Source: Ascaphus truei (taxonomy: Eukaryota > Chordata > Amphibia > Anura > Ascaphidae). Taken from it: DNA of 64,000 nt. Location of the stretch: contig WSYH01000843.1 in NCBI GenBank assembly GCA_036426205.1, positions 95,125-159,124 on the forward strand, read 5' to 3'. Position 1 is the stretch's first letter, and the number at the start of each line of letters is the position of its first letter. The position numbers were made by a program, and so were the translations under genes. The notes below the pieces were generated by a model. It was given only the letters and a program-made list of their open reading frames with translations. It did no database searches and had not been told where the DNA came from. This document shows positions 9,895 through 22,020 of the stretch, one piece after another.

Positions 9895-11900
9895 ATGCAT
9901 ACCAATCAAAACAAGTGAATTACGTGACACACATGGATTAATTTTGGATTTGAAACAGTGAAAAATTTAAAGAAAGAAAGTTAACAACTCTGGAAGTAAT
10001 CCATAAGAAAAACACTATTTAGCTAACATAGTTACAACAATTGAATTACAAACGAAACAACCAATCGCAAACCTTTTATTCAGCATTATTAGCTATGAAC
10101 AAACAAACAATCACATCCAACATAATAATACTGAAATGACAAAAAGCAACAGCTCAATATGCCCCCCAAATTTGTCATAATAATGTTATAATCTGTACCC
10201 TAAGAGTGGGTACAGATTGAATAGCTATATCAGTGACAGTGCCTCCCCCCAAAAAATCAAAAAAACACATCCAAGAGATAAACCTGACAAAGAAGAGACA
10301 TTACAAAACATTCAATGTATTACTACCCTTAGAAGCGGTGGCCCTTCCGACCGGGGTACGAACTACGGCGAGCCCACGATCATGCGCATAAAAGATAGGC
10401 AAAGCTCGTTTGTGGATCCCCTTGTTATTTCACGTAACCATTTGAATTCACTATCTTTGCGAAGCCACAACCCCATTGTCAACCGCAACCATGGTCTCCA
10501 ATGCCATATCTCGCTCACTGAGATTCAACCATCAGCCCGACCTACCCCAGTAGCATCTTTCCTTTTCTGCTTACTCCTTCGCAATCACCTTCTCTCGATC
10601 CCCAGCGGTGTAATGACATTCTGCATCCGTTCTTTAGCTCATTTTTCGTGTGTCAATCAACTATAGACCAACATCTGTAACATACCCAACGACTTACTCC
10701 TGCTGCTCTCGTCGGCTTCTTGGGCCAAATGAGGAGTCACGGCCTTAAATAGGGCTTGTGACGTCACATTTAGCCTCAAAATGGTTAACAGCCACCTGAT
10801 GTGTTTTTTAAAACCTGTTCCAACTTTTAAAAAATGTTTTTTAGACATGACGTCACTTGAAGGGAATGATGCCAGCCAATCAGAATGGCTGTGCTTCATT
10901 TGCCTTTAAGATATGTCACGAAGCAGGCGTCACATGTTATTTCAGCAATCAGGATCGTGGGAACAATTCCCACACTTGATTGGCTGAAATACCTGTGTGA
11001 CACCTGCCATCTTGGATTTAGTGATGTAATCTTAAAGGCAAAATTAAGCAAAACCCATTCTGACTTGCTGGCATCATTCCCTTTAACATGACGTCACTAA
11101 ATCCAAGATTGCCCATGATCTTCATCTTCATGCCGGAGATGCATCGGATGCGTTGGAGGGCTTAAGGTACGTGAGCTTCTGTTTCCCCTGGGGGAGTCGG
11201 AGGGCCACGCTTCTAATGGTAAAGTTAATGATAATGAATGTTTTTAAATGTACTCTTTTACAGGTTCTTCATTGGATGTGTTTTTTATTTTTTGGGGGTA
11301 GGCACATTGACTGATAATATATAATCTGTAACCTCTTTAGGGTACAGATAATACATTATGTATGCCAATATTGGGGGGGCATTTGTCGTTTGTGTATTGC
11401 TGTTGCTTGTTTTTCATTTCAGTTTATTATGTGGATTGTGATTGTTTGGTTTGTTCATCCTAATGCTAATAAAAGGTGTTCGTTGTAGTTATGTTATATT
11501 ATGTTAGCTAATGCGTGTTTATGATTAGTTCAGATATTGTTAGAATTCTTTCTTTCATTTACTGTTTAAATTCATTATGTTTGTAGTAATTAATTGTTTT
11601 GATTGGTTAGTGTTACTATTCATTTTGAGTTGGTTTAGGAATTAATTGGTTTGATTGGTTAATGGTTTCATTATTCATTGTTGATGTGTTATTGCTTGTA
11701 TTGATTGGATTAGCTGGCTACAGTTTTTATTTAGTGAAGTGTGGGTTTTTTGAGTTTAGTTATGTTTTTATTATTGTGTTGGTTGTGTATAATGTATTGT
11801 AATTAGGGTTCTCATTGAGTGCTATAGTGGCTTATCATGCCCATATTATTATTATATGGGTTATGATGTACCACTATACTACTCAATGGGTACAGAGTGG
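9895..11900. repeat. Large foldback repeat, copy B
   Basis: Second copy of the structure at 2,566-4,420, with the same order of arms, CRE-like core and palindromes. It includes the CATTGAGTGCTATAGTGGC / TACCACTATAC palindrome near 11,811-11,890. A poly-C run at 9,828-9,842 precedes it. Copy and partner differ by many one-base indels. It continues directly into MITE copy C, as copy A continues into MITE copy B, so the duplicated unit is about 2.65 kb. Confidence 0.7.
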
Positions 11901-12044
11901 GTATAGTCAGTCCGGGGTGGGTGCTAGGCCTCCTGGTTTTGTATCGGGTCAGGGGTTGGGTTAACCCTTAATGACTATAGGGTTAGTAACCGCTAAGGTG
12001 GTTAAGGGTGTAGTAGGCCATAGGAATGTCTTTATATGTATATA

Positions 12045-12434
12045 CACGGCGACACACTTATTCGAGTCGGCTAGTCCCACGAATTCGGGTATACCCGGGT
12101 GTATTGAGGTTTGTGACTGTTTTCTGCCCGGAGTGCATTGGGTATTTCCAGGCAGGGATTGAAGCATTTTATTCCCGCTGGCTGCAATAATTGCACAGTA
12201 TATATTATATACTGCATTACAATTCATGAATTTATGCCATCTGGTAGACACGCGAAGCATTGCACGCCTATTAAATCCTAATCATTATCATTTAACAGAT
12301 CAGCCGCCGTCAGCCAGCATGAACCAGGCTGGGAAGGCAAACACAACGGGGCTTGTCAGAGGTGAGGAGCGGCGCATTCCAGGTATCTGCCAGGTACTAC
12401 TGGGGATTTGCTCGAATAAAGTGTGTCGGTGCAG
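12045..12434 (+). mobile_element. MITE with TA target duplication (copy C, complete)
   Basis: 390 bp, flanked by TA at 12,043-12,044 and 12,435-12,436. Its ends ACACGGCGACACACTTATTC-like and (inward from the right) CTGCACCGACACACTTTATT match copy B. It is part of the larger duplicated unit with 4,675-5,071. No coding sequence. Confidence 0.7.
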
Positions 12435-12654
12435 TACTGTATATGCTTTCTTGCTACGGAGGACAGAGGACATGCTGTGTGGTGGTAAGTATAACTGTAT
12501 TTATTTACTTTATTTTTATATGCTGAATGCAGTGTTAATAATGGGCAAATAATCTATTATCATATCTGGATAATAGTTATTTTGCCCATTACTGTACTGT
12601 ATGGGTTTGGGCGGAGGGGGGGGGGGGTTGTGTATTGATGTTATTACAATATTT

Positions 12655-12945
12655 ATTAATATACATTTCTTTCATAGTGTAGATGTGCAGGGGTCTCCGG
12701 AGCTGGAACCACGTTGGTTTGAGTCCGGGGACCCCTGCTTCCCGAGATAAAGGCACCTTTATGGGGTGTGGTATCCTCTGCATTGAAATGTCCCGCATCA
12801 CGTAAACCGGGACATTTCTTGCATAGGAGATACCGGCACCCCATAAAGGTGCCTGTATTGGGAAGCAGGGGGTCCCCGGACCTGAAACCAATACTGTTCA
12901 GCTCTGGAGACCCCGTGACACTCTACACTATTGAAAGAAATGTAT
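12655..12945. repeat. 285-bp foldback unit with GTCTCCGGAGC arms
   Basis: An inverted repeat that begins with TAGATGTGCAGGGG and GTCTCCGGAGCTGG and ends with GAGACCCC...TCTACACTA. The middle arms are CCCTGCTTCCCGAGAT and their complement. The same unit occurs four more times inside the 28,338-35,573 element (about 28,760-29,010, 29,565-29,825, 34,150-34,415 and 34,980-35,205). The flank TATTTATTAATATACATTT..ATTCATAG is shared too. Confidence 0.7.
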
Positions 12946-12959
12946 ATTTAAAAATATTT

Positions 12960-14130
12960 TCGGGGCGACATTTCAGCTGTGAGAGGCGGCTCTCTCAGAG
13001 CCGCTCTCTCTTGCAGCAGAACGAAATGAATCGCCGGTTCAGGCCTTTTCAGAGGCTCGATGCTCTCGCTGGCAGCAACTCGCCCGTTTTGGGAATTTTG
13101 CTATCACTGGTAATAGAGCCTTTCTAAATACCGTGATAGCAACACCCCAAAAAAAAGGCATTTTAAATGCCGTGGCGATAATTTTTATCAACCCTCTCTG
13201 AATGAGGCCCTTTGTCTTTTTAATAAAAAAAGTTTTAAAAAAGCCTTATTTATTTTTTACCAAGCTTTATTTGCACATAATAAAAACATGTAGTATAGTT
13301 ATTATAGTAAATAAGTAGAAAATCTATGAAATTCATGAATATAATGTGCAAGTAATAAAAGTGACAAGAAAAAAGTTGAAAATTGTATTTGCGTAAATAA
13401 GTGCTTTTAGAGAGAAAAAACAGATTTCAATTGAGATCTTCTGGCTGTATCTTGTACAGTTTAATTCAGTGAAAAATAGTGATATCTTTTCTTATTAAAA
13501 ATAGAGAAGACATGAATGAGTTAACACTGTAAACAGTGCTATATGGAATGCGCATGCATGTTCTATGCAACCTGTACGAGGAAAACAGTTCAATTAATTT
13601 ACCCTAATTATCCATGAAAGTTGTATGAGTTGATCAAAGGGGTTTGCTGCATGTAGTTGTTGGAGTCGACCAAGTAGTTGAGGTGGTGGTTGGTCCGTAC
13701 TGGTACTGGGGCTGGATGTAATCGGGTGGGGGACGGTACTCGGTTGGGATCAGATATTGAAGATCTATTCAATTGCTTTATCCTTTGGAAGTTGCCAACA
13801 TGGAACATATCTATTGAAGGCAACTGAAGTTTGTCCAGTACCCGCCCTTCAAGCCAGGGTGCACTATTCAAATAAAGCAATCATTATTGCTTTAATCGTT
13901 TCAAATAGAATTCTTCCACACTTTTTTGTTATCATAGAATTGGTACTTGATAGCGTTAAATTAATAGATCTCAGAGAGGGTTACCTCTTATGCAAACATT
14001 CCTAAATGGCAAAATATTTCAGAGTCACATAGCTATATTGAGGCCAAAACAGCGATGCCTCATTACTGCAATTTTCCCTGTCATTTAAAATGGTCTGAGA
14101 AAAACTACAGTGTAGTATTAAAGTGATTAA
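12960..14130. other. Unassigned intergenic sequence
   Basis: A GC-richer tract at 12,960-13,110 is followed by AT-rich sequence. No motif-bearing open frame, RNA gene or repeat boundary was recognised. Confidence 0.3.
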
Positions 14131-14134
14131 AGTA

Positions 14135-14433
14135 TGTACAGATGCAGCCACCAGTATCCGACCACTTGCCTGGGAATATACGGGGCAATCTCACAGTAAA
14201 TTCTGCAATATTTCTGTGAGAATCTGCAGCCAGACATAAGGCCCATCCGATTAACACAGCAGGTTTCCCTGCAGTCCCATTCAGTTTGAATGGGACTTTC
14301 AGTAACCCCCACTGTGTTAATCCAATGGGCCATTAGTCTGGCTGCATAAATCTCACAGAAATGTTGCAGTTTATTGGGAGATTGCAGCAGATTTTCCAAG
14401 GCAAGTGGCAGATTCTGATGGCTGCATCTGTAC
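14135..14433. mobile_element. Foldback MITE, about 300 bp
   Basis: The first half, starting GTACAGATGCAGCCA, is repeated inverted in the second half, which ends TGGCTGCATCTGTAC. The centre is CCATTCAGTTTGAATGG (about 14,277-14,293). Stem words include GCAATCTCACAG / CTCACAGAAATGTTGC and TTAACACAGCAGG / ACTGTGTTAAT. Non-coding. Confidence 0.7.
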
Positions 14434-14932
14434 CACAGTTGTTTTTTTTTGGCACAGTACAAGGACAGATTTAACACAGAAATCTATATTTCACTGGAGA
14501 TTTCTAGTTACATTTTATCTTGTATACCGTAGAATACTAGTGAAGATTTTTGCAGCTGCAACATTGCATGGGTAAAGATACTCTACTGTACTCAGCATGC
14601 CATCTGCCATATGAAATAATTGAATCACACAGATTAAAATCATACAGGCCAGATATTTTACTCTTAGATACAGATGTAGTTACATTTACTGTTCGTGGTG
14701 CCGCACGAACCAATGTTTAAATCTGTGGCATTTGTTTGCCATTTGTGGCATTGCGATCACTCTTGAGTATAAGAATCATGCTGTACAGTAATGTACTTCA
14801 GTCCATTTTAAAATCTCTGTATGTCCTTAGTACAAGTCCCACAATCTAGCAACCATAGCACACATTAATTCGTCTTTCTCAAAAACATAAAAATTAGGAA
14901 TTCATTATAATGTATAATAAATTAAAATGTAT

Positions 14933-15034
14933 TTATTTAGCAGCTCTTTTCTTGGCTAGTGGTGGAAGTCCTTTAGTGTGCAGGGACCTCTTGCTTTGGT
15001 CTAATCTGGAGTAGGGGTCAGGATCAGGCTTCAC
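14933..15034 (-). CDS. Possible terminal coding exon of an unknown gene
   Basis: On the minus strand an acceptor (CCTCTGCCCAG) is followed at 15,034 by an open 34-codon exon. Its peptide includes DPDPYSRLDQSKRSLHTKG and ends PPLAKKRAAK before TAA at 14,933-14,935. Charged, non-repetitive composition, a clean acceptor and a lysine-rich end make it exon-like. I do not recognise the protein, and no upstream exon was identified. AT-rich sequence follows, and AATAAA-like words lie close downstream. A chance open frame is possible. Confidence 0.3.
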   Translation of the reverse strand: MKPDPDPYSRLDQSKRSLHTKGLPPLAKKRAAK

Positions 15035-15828
15035 CTGGGCAGAGGATTGGGACTCCTACAACCCACACATGCTCTATTGGGTCCCAGTACTCACATGGGA
15101 ACTCAGGGGCATGGAACATTGGGATGCTCGGTGGGGTCGCGGTGGCCTCAACTTCTGGCTGCCATCTTAATAATAATATGGATTTCTAGACATTATAGGC
15201 ATTTCTAGTGACATTGTTACAATTAAGAAGTATATTGTACAGAAATACATGGGATTTGCCATTGTAGACAACGCATGAGTGGGTACTGGCAAAGATATAC
15301 AGTGCGCCCTCTGCCTGACACATACTGAATTGCAATTACATAAATAAACTGCACAGATAATTATGCCGGTTGATCACAGCCAGGACGCAGAAGAGTTGCG
15401 GTGAATAAAGAGTTTACGCGGCTGTAATCTCGCAAAGGGGTACTGAAAACAGTAATTCTGGATAATCTTAATAGTGGCAAAAAAAATCAATTTGTTATTA
15501 CAACAATTGCATAATCATTATTACTGCAGTGTTGTCTGTTACTCTAACTAACCAACCAAGCATAGCAACCAAAAGGAATGTGTGGTCCAGAATAATATCC
15601 ATAAATTAGGCATAAGAGTTGTGTTAAATATGTTGGCATTAAAGTGGAGTAATTCTGTGGGAAAATGATGCATCAATTAATAATAAAGACAACGAAAGTC
15701 CCATTCTAAGTAATAATATACCCTATTTCCTCGATTCTAAGACGCCATTGATTCTAAGATGCACAATTGATTTAATAAAACATTTTGGGGAAAAAACACA
15801 CTATATTAAATGTGCAGAATTTTTTTCT
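15035..15828. other. Unassigned, with a CGATTCTAAGACGC repeat motif
   Basis: No gene seen. At 15,727-15,765 the words CCTCGATTCTAAGACGC and GATTCTAAGATGC occur, and CATCGATTGTAAGACGC occurs at 17,191-17,207 on the other side of the microsatellite. The microsatellite may have expanded inside one dispersed repeat. Confidence 0.35.
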
Positions 15829-16737
15829 GGGGGGAGAGAGAGAGGGGGGGGGAAGAGAGGAGAGAGAGAGAGGGGGGAGAAAGGAGAGAGAGAGGGGGAG
15901 AGAGGGGAGAGAGAGAGGGGGAGAGAGAGGGAGAGACAGGGAGAGAGATAGGGGAGAGAGACAGGTGGAGAGAGAGACACAGGGGAGAGAGAGAAGGAGA
16001 GAGGGGGAGAACGAGAGAGGGGAGGAGAGAGAGAGAGAGACATGGGAGAAAGAGGGGAGGGGGAGAGAGAGAGGGGGAGAGGGGAAGGGGGAGGGGGAAA
16101 ATAATGGAGAGAATGGTGGAAGTAGAGGAGAGAAGGGGAGAGAAGAGGGGGGAGAGAGGGGGAGAGAGAGAGGGGAGAGCAAGAGAGGGGGAGAGAGAGG
16201 GGAGTGGGAGAGAGAGAGGGGGGGAGAGGAGAAGGGGGGAGCGGGGAAATAATGGAGAGAATGGTGGAAGTAGAGGAGATAAGGGGAGAGAAGAGGGGGG
16301 AGAGAGAGGGGTGAGAGGGAGAGAGAGAGAGGGGGAGAGAGAGGGGGGAGAGAGAGAGGAAGGAGAGATAGGGGGAGACAGAGAGGGGGAGAGAGAGGGG
16401 GGAGAGACAGAGGGGAGAGAGAGGAGGGGGAAAGGGGGGAGATGGGAGAGAGAGGGGGAGAGGGGGGAGAGGGGGAGAGGAGAGATAGGAGGTAAGGGGG
16501 AGAGGGATAGGAGGGAAGGGGGAGAGGGGTAGAAGGGAAGGGGGGGAGAGGTATAGGAGGGAAGGTGGAGAGGGATAGGAGGGAAGGGGGAGAGGGATAA
16601 GAGGGAAGGGGGAGAGGGATAAGAGGGAAGGGGGAGAGAGATAGGAGGGAAGGGGGGAGAGAGATAGGAAGGAAGGGGAGAGAGATAGGAGGGAAGGGGG
16701 GTGAGAGATAGGAGGGAAGGGGAAAGGGAGTGAATGG
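15829..16737. repeat. GA-rich microsatellite array
   Basis: About 0.9 kb of almost pure purine sequence in GAGAGGGG units, with a higher-order part in 16,480-16,730 (GATAGGAGGGAAGGGGGAGA, about 21-23 bases). A near-duplicate sub-block ATAATGGAGAGAATGGTGGA occurs at 16,102 and 16,249. The long open frames in it are artefacts of repetition. Confidence 0.95.
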
Positions 16738-16741
16738 AAGG

Positions 16742-16858
16742 TCACACACACACACACAGAAAGACAAACACACACAGACACACACAGACAGACACACACA
16801 CACACACAAACACACAGACAGACACACACACAGAGAGATACACACACACATACACACA
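16742..16858. repeat. (CA)n microsatellite
   Basis: CACACA with interspersed GA steps follows the purine array directly. Low complexity, non-coding. Confidence 0.95.
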
Positions 16859-16969
16859 GCTCCTTCTGCACGTGCAGCTCACACAGAGATTTCACAGTTG
16901 GGAGGGTGGGGGGGCTGGGCAATGTGAAGACAGACCCCTTTCCGGCATCTCCGCTGAACTCTCTGCACC

Positions 16970-17110
16970 TCATGGAGGAGGAGGGAGAGGGGGGCCGTGA
17001 TCTCTCTGCACGGAGGGGAGAGGGGCGTGATCTCTCTGCACAGAGGGGAGGGGGGGCCTTGATCTCTCTGCACGGAGAGGGGGGGAGGTGGAGGGGCCGT
17101 GATTTCAGCC
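16970..17110. repeat. Short tandem repeat, about 30-bp unit
   Basis: Units of the form GTGATCTCTCTGCACGGAGG followed by GGAGAGGGG recur about four times with variable G-runs. The sequence then changes to GATTTCAGCCATGTTG. Confidence 0.7.
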
Positions 17111-17229
17111 ATGTTGTTTGCTGCACACAGAAAACCTGGTCGGCATCTCCAGCAGCGCCCCCTAGCAGTATTTTTTCTTCTTTTCAGTACATCGATTGTA
17201 AGACGCAGTCCTATTTCAGCCATGGGAAA

Positions 17230-18540
17230 ATGGGAAAATATATATTTGTCTTTGATACATTTTATACAGTTAATTTGTACCCCAACTTTTGTCTTGGTAC
17301 ATTGATGCCATTGAGTTTAATAATTAACTGGTAAAGAGTTGGATCTATCAATGAAATACAAAAAGGTAAATTGTTTACATGAAAAGTGTGTCTGTATTTA
17401 TTTATGTCTTAGGGATCATTTGTCAGGGCTTATTGGTGAATGCTGGGTTAACTGGATATAGACGTTTTATATTTTTCCAATCATTTATACAAACCATTTA
17501 ATCAGGGTCTTGCAAAAATCAAAAAAGCCTCAATGGTGTGTTTAAACCTTCTTCATCTATTGTAGTTTGTGATCATCAGGGTCTGTATTGTATTGTAAAT
17601 TGCTTTCTTGAAACATGCAATACTAGATTATCTTTGGAATAAGAGGAGCACAATGTCATACCGGAATGAAAAGAATGGGGAGGGCACTTTTGTATGTCAT
17701 ATCTATACCCGTTATAAACTGGTAAGAGATGGAATTCCATCACCACTAATCAAAATAATAATATTAAATGTTTATTAATTATATAGAAACAAAGGAAACA
17801 ATATTTAAAACCTATAACTGATAGTTCTTTCTGACAGTTTCAATTCCGTCTCTTACCAGTTTATAATTATATTTCCAACTACTATAGAGGTTGAGTGCAT
17901 ATAATATAGGGATCATTTCCTCCTTTTTGTTCATATATCTTATCCCTGTTTAGCACCCCTCAGAGATATAAAGGCTGAGCAGAGGCCGACATTCTTTATA
18001 TTTCATCGCTTTACCCTTTAAATTTTACTTACCAACCTGACCGTCTAAGCTATTATTCCACAGATTGGGATATGATGTCTGTTTTTTGTAGAACTGACAT
18101 AAACACAACAATCCAACTGGGGTATGAGCCCCCAGTGGGACAAGAAACCCAAAATTGCACTCAAGAGAGAATAAACATTAAAGGGACTACACAATATGTC
18201 CCAGGCCAATAGCCCAGTGCTACGCAACGCAAAACAAAAAAGTTTAATTATATACAAAAAGGGAACAACATCAGGGAGTGTGGGGTAAAAAAGGAAGTGT
18301 GTTTAAAAAATTTGTAGAACTGTATAGTAAGTTGATAGTTCCTCATTTGACTTTTAGATCTCTGACCCAATTTGAAAAGCATTACGTTATATTATGCTCT
18401 TCCTATTCTTTTCTTTCTGATATGACAGTGTGCTCCCATTATTCCGAAGAGATTCTTCACTGGGAAGACCTTTGGAAACAGTACCTCATAGTGTTTGAGC
18501 TCCAAAAGCCTCTGTTTAAACATTTGTCTTCTTGACCATT
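17230..18540. other. Unassigned sequence
   Basis: Outside the MITE at 17,712-17,866 I see no gene or RNA. AT-rich with scattered stops in all frames apart from short open frames without motifs. Confidence 0.3.
17712..17866. mobile_element. Small MITE with 25-bp inverted ends
   Basis: TTATAAACTGGTAAGAGATG starts the left end, and its complement (one mismatch over 25 bases) ends the right end (CTCTTACCAGTTTATAA). The interior is AT-rich and non-coding. The flanking TTATAA makes the exact target duplication ambiguous. Confidence 0.65.
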
Positions 18541-18734
18541 CTACATATTATTTGATATTACAGGCGCATACAACTTGCTCAGGTGGTTCAAACTTTGCCA
18601 ACTTTTTTTGCAGTTGAGTGGTGTCCCCAGCTCCACTGTACCCTTGTCTTCACGGGCATTAGTTTCTTGGCATACAGACACTTGGGGCATGGCCAATACC
18701 TTTTCCTGTAGAGGAGACAACTGTAATTTACTGG

Positions 18735-18880
18735 TCCATGCCTCTTCATCAAGGGTCTTCTTCACATGAGGAACCATGGGCAGCAGTAAAGTCCAACGTG
18801 TCCTCTAACTCAGTCTTCAGAGTCTCAAGCTCCTCTTCCAGATCAAGTTTTTGCTTCTCTGACATCTTGCAGCCAGAACG
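18735..18880 (-). pseudogene. Myosin-II heavy chain rod-like fragment
   Basis: On the minus strand the peptide KQKLDLEEELETLKTELE, then DTLDFTAA, matches the coiled-coil rod of class II myosin heavy chains (vertebrate smooth or non-muscle type), which carry an EELEALKTELEDTLD-type segment. In another frame VKKTLDEEA follows, as expected a little further along the rod. The intervening segment is missing and the frame shifts, so this is a decayed exon or processed fragment. The sequence on either side of it is not recognisable myosin. Confidence 0.45.
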
Positions 18881-18899
18881 CTCAGACCCAGGTCTTTCC

Positions 18900-21330
18900 T
18901 TAGAATCTGAGAATCTTAGAGGACTGGAGAACTACCTACCTGATGGGCGTATGGGTTTTTTAATACTTCTGAGTTTAATTAAAAAAAATACTATAGCCCA
19001 ATCAAAAGCGTGAGAAATTTCTCTGCAGCCACTCAGAGCAGGGCTCATCCGCTGATGATGTCAGAGGAAGGGGGCGTGTTGAGCTAGCTTGAAAAAAACA
19101 GGTGGGAGGGAAATATGAATCATTCAATGGGAAATGTGCCCACAAGCATCATATTCCCCCCAGCTAACCCATTGTCAACTCCATTAAGTCTGATGGGGCA
19201 AATGGAAATGCAAAGAGCATCCATTGATCCCAGGATGTGGATACTTGAGTCCTTCCTGTCCAAATGGTCTTGACACCTCAGACATCCTCTAGGGCTTTCA
19301 TCTCCAGATGAAATGCCAGACCTACTGGCACCAATAGCCCCAGTGATCTGTCAGAGCATTGGTTCTGAAAGTCCCAGCTCATTTCCATGCACAAGCATAT
19401 ATGTTTTGAAACACGCAACTTAATAAAATATACACTTTAAAAATATCCTACATTTTGCTGATATGGGGAACAGAATAAAAAAAACTGCACTTTATTTCTT
19501 TCTAGCCATATTCCCCACACACTATAAAATATACTTAGGATTGAACTTTACAAGCCCCTTCACAACCTTATAGATGGTTGGACTAACCCTGAACCTAAAA
19601 GCAGCTCCGAGTTACCTGTATAGTAACTGGGTATCCCCCCTAACCTGGGGACCCCTTATAGATACAGGGATACTTTACATCCCTTTGTACCATTTACCTT
19701 TCTGGGCTGTGCTGAAGCAGGGAACTCGGGTGGTGAGTCGCGCAAGCGTTTTCAAGGGGAGATATTACCGAGACACTGTGTCTACAAGCATCCAGGAATT
19801 CAACCTGATTTCAGGGTAGCTTTTAGGGGAACCAGCAACTCTGGCCCCTTACTCCCTAGACACATTCTGACAACACTTTCTCTGCAAATCCCCCCACCCC
19901 CCCTTGAAACTCATACCACAGCAATCCCTGCTTGCTGGTATCCCTGGAAAGCTAAAAACATAAACATTCTTTATTGTCACATAAGTACAGGTAAGACTTT
20001 TACAACAGTTGGGTCCAGGAGCTGACACTCCTGAACCACAACACACGAATTAGAGGTGACCAAACAGGCTTAACCTTTATTAGTGATCCGTGTTACCTCT
20101 TTAGCGTCACATTACTATTGACCTTTTATTATCTACTGTATCTATTATGAAAACAAAGTATATTTTGTTAAACTTCTCAGAGTCACACGCCTTCTTTTAG
20201 TCAATTACGGAAACATTTCAATTTCATGAAGAAGTCTGCAGCTTAAAAAAAGTATTTTAGAATGTGTGAGAAATCGGTAAATAAACTGAACCTCCTTTCC
20301 AGAAAGCCTGCTTCCAACATCTCCCTTTGCATTGTACAAGAACTATGCGGGACATCCCTCTTTATTAATCCTAGAGCTTTGTTGAATATTTTCACTGATC
20401 TTGTGTGTTTTTTTAGGTGCAAAGATCATATGATTTTTAATTTATTTAATGATTGTATGCTTTACATTTTATACAGTTATCAACATTGTATTTCAAAACT
20501 TAAAAAAATGGAATGATTATTGCAAATAATGTGGATTCTCATTATTAATTATAACGAAGAAAAAAAATACATAATGTCATGGAACATTGGTGCCAATTAA
20601 AAAGAAAAAAGAAGAATGGAAACCACAACAAATAAAGGAAACAGAGGGGGCAAACCCTTAGCCAAAAAACTGAAAAAATAATCTCTTTAAAGAAAAAAAG
20701 AGCAGTGCGGCAGTTTTAAATGACTCAGAGTCAAACCTATAGACATAAAACAAGATAAACGCTAAACCCAAATTAAAGATAACAACAGCATTTATTAATA
20801 ATTCATGAAAATTATGATCCCCACCACCCCCCAAAAAAGCACAAGATTGCATACCAATTCCCAAACCAAACACCTGTAACGCGTACCTCACAACACAAAT
20901 GAAGAGCGACCACAGTGATGAGGTAGGGAATAGTAACGCCAACCCACAGCCACGCGGGCATGCCTAGAATGTAGATTGGTCGTGCAAGCCAGGTCAGGAG
21001 TATAGATGTGAGAGTAGTAGAGGGTACTTGCTGGATCAGGATTGGAGAGTAGTGGATCGTCAGGGTTGTAGCCTGGTTCAAAATTGGAGAGTAGCGGATC
21101 GTCGGGGTACGTAGCGAAGTTCAGGAGTAGAGAGGTGCGGAGTCCAAGGTATGTAGAAGGGTCAGGCAGCAGCAGGATTAACAGACAAGACAAGGCAAAG
21201 CAGGGGAAACAGGAACTGAATGCAAGAGAAAGAAAAAAACATATAGGAAGCGCAGTAAAAACGGGTTAATGGCAAATTGACAACTTTATGTGGATATAAA
21301 AAACACAAAATGAATAATATACAACAATTG
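18900..21330. other. Unassigned intergenic sequence
   Basis: No supported gene. 20,880-21,160 contains loosely repeated GGTCAGGAGTATAGATG / GTTCAGGAGTAGAGAGG and GGATCGTC(A/G)GGGT words, which suggests LTR-type or satellite-derived sequence. Open frames are short and motif-free. Confidence 0.3.
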
Positions 21331-21333
21331 TTA

Positions 21334-21680
21334 CTGCACCGACACACTTTATTCGAGCAAATACCCAGTATGTACCTGGCAGATACCTGGAATGCGCCGC
21401 TCCTCACCTCTAACAAGCCCCGTTGCGTTTGCCTTCCCAGCCTGGGTTCATGCCTGGCTGATGGTTGGCTGATCTGTTAAATGATAATGATTAGGATTTA
21501 ATAGGCTGCAATGCTTCGCGTGTCTACCAGATGGCATAAATTCATGAATTGTAATGCAGTATATATATATATACTGTGCAGTATTGCAGCCAGCGGGAAT
21601 AAAATGCTTCAATCCCTGCCTGGAAAATAACCCAATGCACTCGGGCAGAAAACAGTCACAAACCTCAATACACCCGGGTG
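21334..21680 (-). mobile_element. MITE/transposon end with TA target (copy D)
   Basis: Starts at 21,334 after TA with CTGCACCGACACACTTTATT. It runs through the same subterminal sequence as the other MITEs in reverse orientation and continues past the central (TA)n into the second half, which breaks off near 21,680 before the CAGTGG-type end. It may be a truncated MITE. Alternatively it may be the left end of the larger transposon region that continues at 22,340-22,787 and 43,641 onward, because the spacing from this end to the shared block resembles that in the inner element. Confidence 0.55.
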
Positions 21681-21853
21681 CTGGGGGCAAACCTAGTACC
21701 CATTGCAGTTCCGCAAACCTGTAGGTAGAAAGTGGAAAGTGGAAAGAAAATTCCTTTTTGGAATTAGACTCTACATTGCACCCATTAAATAGGGAATTTA
21801 TTCTTGAGTCTATTAGTTTCATATTGAAACATAATTATTTCCTGTTTCTTTAC

Positions 21854-22020
21854 TACAAACGCAGCCTTAAGGTCCGTATTCAGGAACACGTCAGAAATAT
21901 TAAAAATGGTTTTGAAAAACACAGTGTATCCAGACACTTTTTGGTACACCATAATAAAGATCCGTCTAGTCTCACTTTTAAGGGGATTGTGCGCTGTTTT
22001 CTTTTGTTTCCATTTTCTTA
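21854..22020 (+). pseudogene. Penelope-like GIY-YIG endonuclease fragment
   Basis: A 55-codon stretch beginning YKRSLKVRIQEHVRNIKNGF, then KHSVSRHF, HHNKDPS and LTFKGI. This is the central helix and the H...H region of the GIY-YIG nuclease that Penelope-like elements carry C-terminal to their RT. The GIY and YIG strands themselves are not visible upstream. It is the better-preserved twin of 780-1,000. Confidence 0.55.

Noticed and set aside
15772..17126. Very long open frames (361 and 441 residues) on the minus strand
   Set aside because: They are Ser/Pro/Leu and Val/Cys strings generated by the GA and CA microsatellites; open in several frames at once.
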